From contig VEXB01000004.1 of NCBI GenBank assembly GCA_009391195.1, positions 1 to 64,000 of the forward strand: a DNA stretch of 64,000 bases, given 5' to 3'. The stretch's first letter is position 1. Every line of letters starts with the position of its first letter. Below, piece by piece: positions 60,023-64,000 of this stretch. Under the pieces are notes generated by a model. The model did no database searches. It worked only from the letters and a program-made list of their open reading frames with translations, and was not told the DNA's origin. The stretch is from SAR202 cluster bacterium AC-647-P02_OGT_505m. GTDB lineage: Bacteria > Chloroflexota > Dehalococcoidia > Lucifugimonadales > UBA826. Position numbers and translations under genes: made by a program.

Positions 60023-60291
60023 GGAGCGGTCAAAATACCCGAAATAGGGAGATAACTTCAAACAATCGAATAGTAGGCTGATTGCCTACTGCTGAGCAAC
60101 GGATTCAGGTTCTTTTAAACCTCATGAGTCATTGCCTAATAAGCATCCCAGGGGTTCACTCACTCATTCCAACACGTAGAAGTTAATTTCTGGTGCCAGC
60201 GATCTTGGTCCGTAATGGCAAACATGCCTAAGGTTTGACCACGGAAAGCCCGCACCAACAGGTCTGTACATTTAGCTAAGGAGAAGTATAT

Positions 60292-61548
60292 ATGTTAGGG
60301 AGTTTAATTCGCGGTAGGACTTTGACAGTGTCAGTTGTTCTATTGGTTGCAGCATTTGTTATGTTTTCAATCGCTTGTGGGGAGACGGTGAGGGAGGTTG
60401 AGGTAATTAAAGTTGTTGAAAAAGAAGTTCCAGTGGAAGTCGTTAAGGAAGTAGTGGTTGATAAGATCGTTCCAGTGGAAGTCATTAAGGAAGTCGCCAT
60501 CGATAAGATCGTCGAGGTGGAGGTTCCTGTTGAAGTAGTAAAAATCAAAAAAGAAATTATGAAGGTAGAGGTTGAAGTACCTGTGCCTGAAGGTCCAAAA
60601 AGAGAAATAGTCTTTGGTGGACTTAACTGGGACAGTGCGCTGGTCCAGAATGGTATTGCCAGGTATATAGTCGAGCATGGCTACGGTCATGAGACTTCAC
60701 AGATCGAAGGAGCCACCGTTCCACTATTCCAGGGTTTGAGGAAAGGTGATATAGACATCACGATGGAGATCTGGCTCCCCAACCAAAACGTAGTTTGGAA
60801 TGAAGCTGTGAAGGCAGGGGAAGTGATCCCTGTAGGTAAGAGCCTTGAGGATAACTGGCAGAGTACATTTCTTATTCCTGCCTACGTCCAAGAAGCCAAT
60901 CCAGATTTAGATTCTGTAGAGGACCTTAAAGAAGAAAAATACAAGGCATTATTTGCAGAACCAGATAGCAGTGGAAAAGCTGTGCTATGGGGCTGTATCG
61001 CTGGATGGGCGTGTAGGGGAGTCCAGGAAGGAACTGACGCTGGTCCGGGACAAATATCAGCATATGGCTTAACTGACCATGTTGAACTTAGAGATCCGGG
61101 AACCTCTGGCGCGCTGGGAGCCGCTATTGAAGGTGCGTTTAAGAAAGAGGAAGCTATTCTTTTCTACTACTGGGGACCAACGAAGCTCATGCTTGACCTA
61201 GAGTATCCTGTGAAGGTTGTTGACTTAGAGCAGCCCGATCCAAGCACCTGTGCTGGTAATGACCCTGTACACGGTTGTGCTTTCCCTCCAGCGGAAATCA
61301 TGATCGCTATGAATACAGATTTAGTTCATGAAGCCCCCTATCTAATCAAGTTTTTCAACAACTGGGATTGGTCAGCCGGAAATCAGTTAGTCGCTGACGC
61401 CTGGTACGGTGACAATAATGGGGATTACGGCAGTTCTGAAGAGGCTTTTGAGGCAACAGCTGTCTGGTTCCTAAGTAATAATGATTCATGGCAGAGCTGG
61501 GTACCTGAAGATGTACGCGATAGTGTATTAGCGGCTTTGGCCAAATAA
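60292..61548 (+). CDS. proX: Glycine betaine/proline-type ABC transporter substrate-binding lipoprotein with V/E/K-rich repeat linker
   Basis: Lipobox-like FSIACGE; OpuAC-like body (GLRKGDIDITMEIWLPNQNVVWNEAVKAG); followed by ProV and ProW. Confidence 0.88.
   Translation: MLGSLIRGRTLTVSVVLLVAAFVMFSIACGETVREVEVIKVVEKEVPVEVVKEVVVDKIVPVEVIKEVAIDKIVEVEVPVEVVKIKKEIMKVEVEVPVPEGPKREIVFGGLNWDSALVQNGIARYIVEHGYGHETSQIEGATVPLFQGLRKGDIDITMEIWLPNQNVVWNEAVKAGEVIPVGKSLEDNWQSTFLIPAYVQEANPDLDSVEDLKEEKYKALFAEPDSSGKAVLWGCIAGWACRGVQEGTDAGPGQISAYGLTDHVELRDPGTSGALGAAIEGAFKKEEAILFYYWGPTKLMLDLEYPVKVVDLEQPDPSTCAGNDPVHGCAFPPAEIMIAMNTDLVHEAPYLIKFFNNWDWSAGNQLVADAWYGDNNGDYGSSEEAFEATAVWFLSNNDSWQSWVPEDVRDSVLAALAK
60427..60510 (+). 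repeat. Two 42-bp tandem repeats encoding VPVEV[V/I]KEV[V/A][V/I]DKI
   Basis: GTTCCAGTGGAAGTCGTTAAGGAAGTAGTGGTTGATAAGATC followed by GTTCCAGTGGAAGTCATTAAGGAAGTCGCCATCGATAAGATC. Confidence 0.9.
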
Positions 61549-61598
61549 GGGTTTCAGTTAGTTAGAAATATTGATTTTGCTAACTGGAGTGCAAAAAG

Positions 61599-61624
61599 GG
61601 GACCGCTCTGTTCAGGGCGGTCCC
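61599..61624 (+). terminator. Rho-independent-type hairpin between proX and proV
   Basis: GGGACCGC-tctgttcagg-GCGGTCCC followed by TCTTTTGT. Confidence 0.8.
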
Positions 61625-61650
61625 TCTTTTGTGTGGGATTACTGTGACTT

Positions 61651-62844
61651 ATGACTGTAGAACCTGAACAAATTAGCCACCAGATTGTGGTGGACCGTCT
61701 TTGGAAAGTGTTTGGAAATAACCCTTCCAGTGCCTTGGAAGCTGAAAATGCGGGAAAGTCGCGAGCAGAGATTCAATCTGAATTTGACCAAGTTGTTGCC
61801 CTTAGAGATGTTTCCTTCCATGTGGAGAAAGGGGAAACATTCGTCGTTATGGGACTGTCGGGTAGCGGAAAATCTACGCTGGTAAGATGCCTGAGCCGTT
61901 TAATCGAGACTACTTCTGGGCACATATATGTTGACCTGGAAGATGTTACCTCACTGGACGACAAATCACTTAGGGAATTTAGGCGTAGTAAGGTGTCCAT
62001 GGTATTTCAGAACTTCGGGCTTCTTCCACATCGAAACGTCATGGACAATGCCTGCTATGGACTGGAAATCAAAGGCTTGTCCAGAACCGAACGTTATGAA
62101 AGAGCCCAAAGGATGCTGGATTTAGTCGGATTGAATGGCTGGGAAACTTCTAAAGTAAGCCAACTGAGTGGTGGTATGCAGCAACGAGTTGGATTGGCAA
62201 GGGCTTTGGCAGTGGAACCAGAGATTCTACTTCTGGATGAGCCATTCAGTGGGCTGGACCCATTGATAAGACGCCAGATGAGGTCTGAACTTGCAGTGTT
62301 GCAAAAAGAGATACAAAAGACGATGGTTTTTATCACGCATGATTTGGATGAGGCTGTCACTGTGGGGGACAGGATAGCTATTATGCGAGATGGTGAGATA
62401 ATCCAGATGGGAACGCCTGAGGAAATAATTCTGAACCCGGTAGACGACTTCGTCGCCGAATTCACCGAGGATGTTTCCAAGGACAGGGTCCTTAATGCCT
62501 CGTCCATTTCAGTCACTCCGGACCTAATTTGGTCCTATTCTCACGATTTGAATAGCTTAAAGAACAAGATGGATGAGGTTAAAGCTGGGCATATAGCCTT
62601 TGTGAATGAATCAGGAGCCTCGTTGGGTGTCTTGACGGGAAGTGACGTGGAACATATTGCATCCATGGAAGAATTAGACCGTATGCTGGGAGAATCAACC
62701 GATACGATGATGTATTCCAGCAATGTTAAACCTGCAATTTCAAAATTGGCCAACTCATCAACACCTATCCCTGTCGTGGATTCTGATAATAATCTTCTTG
62801 GCGTAATAACCCAGGCCTCCATTTTGAATGCTCTATCTGAGTAG
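61651..62844 (+). CDS. proV: Glycine betaine/proline ABC transporter ATPase with C-terminal CBS-like region
   Basis: Walker A GLSGSGKSTLVRCLSRLIETTSG, LSGGMQQRVGLARALA, LLLDEPFSGLDPLIRRQM motifs. Confidence 0.93.
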   Translation: MTVEPEQISHQIVVDRLWKVFGNNPSSALEAENAGKSRAEIQSEFDQVVALRDVSFHVEKGETFVVMGLSGSGKSTLVRCLSRLIETTSGHIYVDLEDVTSLDDKSLREFRRSKVSMVFQNFGLLPHRNVMDNACYGLEIKGLSRTERYERAQRMLDLVGLNGWETSKVSQLSGGMQQRVGLARALAVEPEILLLDEPFSGLDPLIRRQMRSELAVLQKEIQKTMVFITHDLDEAVTVGDRIAIMRDGEIIQMGTPEEIILNPVDDFVAEFTEDVSKDRVLNASSISVTPDLIWSYSHDLNSLKNKMDEVKAGHIAFVNESGASLGVLTGSDVEHIASMEELDRMLGESTDTMMYSSNVKPAISKLANSSTPIPVVDSDNNLLGVITQASILNALSE

Positions 62845-62885
62845 GAAAACCCTAATTAAAATAAATTGTTGGAGCGCCAAACCCC

Positions 62886-63902
62886 ATGTCAGCACCAGAT
62901 AGAGAGATATCAGCACCAGATAGAGAGATAATAAATTCAGAGAAGGGTGCATCTCCCCGAATCAATCAAAGCTTGAAGAAATTTTATTTCCCGTTTGTAG
63001 TGATATTGGGCGCAATTGTTTTGTCATTGATGATCCATGGGTCAGGGTTTGAACTAGCTTTGGATTTCCCTGTTGACGTTAGCAATGAAATGGAGGGGGC
63101 GCTAGATGATTCGGTCGATTGGATCGTAATTACCTTTGGCGACTTTTTTGATGCTATTAGCGATTCTATCAAGGTGGTACTGGGAAAACTTAGAGATCTA
63201 CTGATCTGGATTCCATGGCCGATAATGATGTCTCTTGTTTTTATAATTGGTTGGAAAGTTGCTTCTTTAAAAATTGCGATAATGTCAGTTGTAGGCATGA
63301 CTATCCTAGCCTTAGTCAATTTATGGGAACCCACCATGGTGACAGTCGCGATAATGATAGTTGCTGTTTTCTTATCTATAGTTATTGGTGTGCCTGTAGG
63401 GGTATTGGCAGCTAGAAGTGATTCTGTTGATACCGGGATACGTCCAGTTTTAGATACTATGCAAACCATGCCGAGCTTTGTTTATCTTGTCCCTGGAATT
63501 ATGCTTTTTGGTCTGGGAAACGTCGCCGCTATATTTGCTACAGTGCTATACGCTCTACCTCCGTGTATACGACTCACCAATTTAGGGATCAGACAGGTGG
63601 ATCCTTCTGTAGTAGAGGCTGGAACATCTTTTGGTTCGAGTAATATGCAATTGCTTTTCAAAATACAAATACCAATGGCGATTCCCACCATCATGGCTGG
63701 AATAAATCAAACCGTTATGATGGCGTTAGCCATGTCCACGATTGCTGCAATGGTTGGCGCGGGAGGCCTGGGTATTGAGGTATTGAGGGCAATGGGGCAA
63801 TTAAGAGAAGGAGAAGCGATAATTGCTGGGTGTGCGATTGTTATACTGGCCATCATAATTGATAGAATTTCGCAGGGTTATATAGAAAATAGAACCCAGT
63901 AA
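62886..63902 (+). CDS. proW: Glycine betaine/proline ABC transporter permease
   Basis: Multiple TM segments; VLDTMQTMPSFVYLVPGIMLFGLGNVAAIFATVLYALPP and MALAMSTIAAMVGAGGLG motifs. Confidence 0.93.
   Translation: MSAPDREISAPDREIINSEKGASPRINQSLKKFYFPFVVILGAIVLSLMIHGSGFELALDFPVDVSNEMEGALDDSVDWIVITFGDFFDAISDSIKVVLGKLRDLLIWIPWPIMMSLVFIIGWKVASLKIAIMSVVGMTILALVNLWEPTMVTVAIMIVAVFLSIVIGVPVGVLAARSDSVDTGIRPVLDTMQTMPSFVYLVPGIMLFGLGNVAAIFATVLYALPPCIRLTNLGIRQVDPSVVEAGTSFGSSNMQLLFKIQIPMAIPTIMAGINQTVMMALAMSTIAAMVGAGGLGIEVLRAMGQLREGEAIIAGCAIVILAIIIDRISQGYIENRTQ
62889..62930 (+). repeat. Perfect 21-bp tandem duplication at the start of proW
   Basis: TCAGCACCAGATAGAGAGATA x2, encoding SAPDREI-SAPDREI. Confidence 0.95.
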
Positions 63903-64000
63903 GAACTGCAGCCAGTTATATCGACTTAGTTATTAACAGTTCATATATTGACGGTTTGGAAAACTAAGGCGAATTTTGGCACCACAAGAATTCCCAACTA

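Noticed and set aside
60192-60256. Assignment of the proX leader to the ykkC/guanidine-I riboswitch because of GGTCCG...CACGG...AAAGCCCG
   Set aside because: Only short fragments match my recollection of the consensus; spacing and conserved 5' elements could not be confirmed, so it is left as an unnamed structured candidate.
60276-60548. Minus-strand ORF rich in Ser/Thr (MIFTTSTGTSTSTILS...)
   Set aside because: Antisense shadow of the repetitive proX linker; no independent support.

Overview
The window is a densely coded bacterial chromosome segment of about 50 genes. The tRNAs, T-box leader and rho-independent-type hairpins are bacterial. The gene content (many luciferase-like flavin oxidoreductases, NHL propellers, CoA transferase, HyuA/DUF917, amidohydrolases) suggests a marine Chloroflexota/SAR202-like organism, but that is inference. 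Housekeeping blocks: thrC-folE; tmk/R3H-ATPase/pdxT/pdxS/gap/eno; mdh with a two-subunit carboxyltransferase; folP-folK; glyQS; T-box-ileS; lysS; rsmD-coaD; and a glycine-betaine-type ABC transporter (proX-proV-proW). Between about 25.6 and 49.3 kb lies a catabolic accessory region. The most notable finding is at 27630-28823: two adjacent in-frame ORFs in the track, separated only by one TGA, read as a single GrdB/PrdB-family (glycine/betaine/D-proline reductase B-like) protein with TGA as selenocysteine (motif ...LLVPT-U-PAC...). A plausible bacterial SECIS hairpin lies immediately 3' of the TGA. Other points worth checking: a possible structured leader RNA before proX, a MshA/MshD/MshB-like trio, a transcarboxylase-like gene set beside mdh, a MetV-MetF pair, and a split D-glutamate-cyclase-like pair. 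I saw no CRISPR array, transposase or phage genes.
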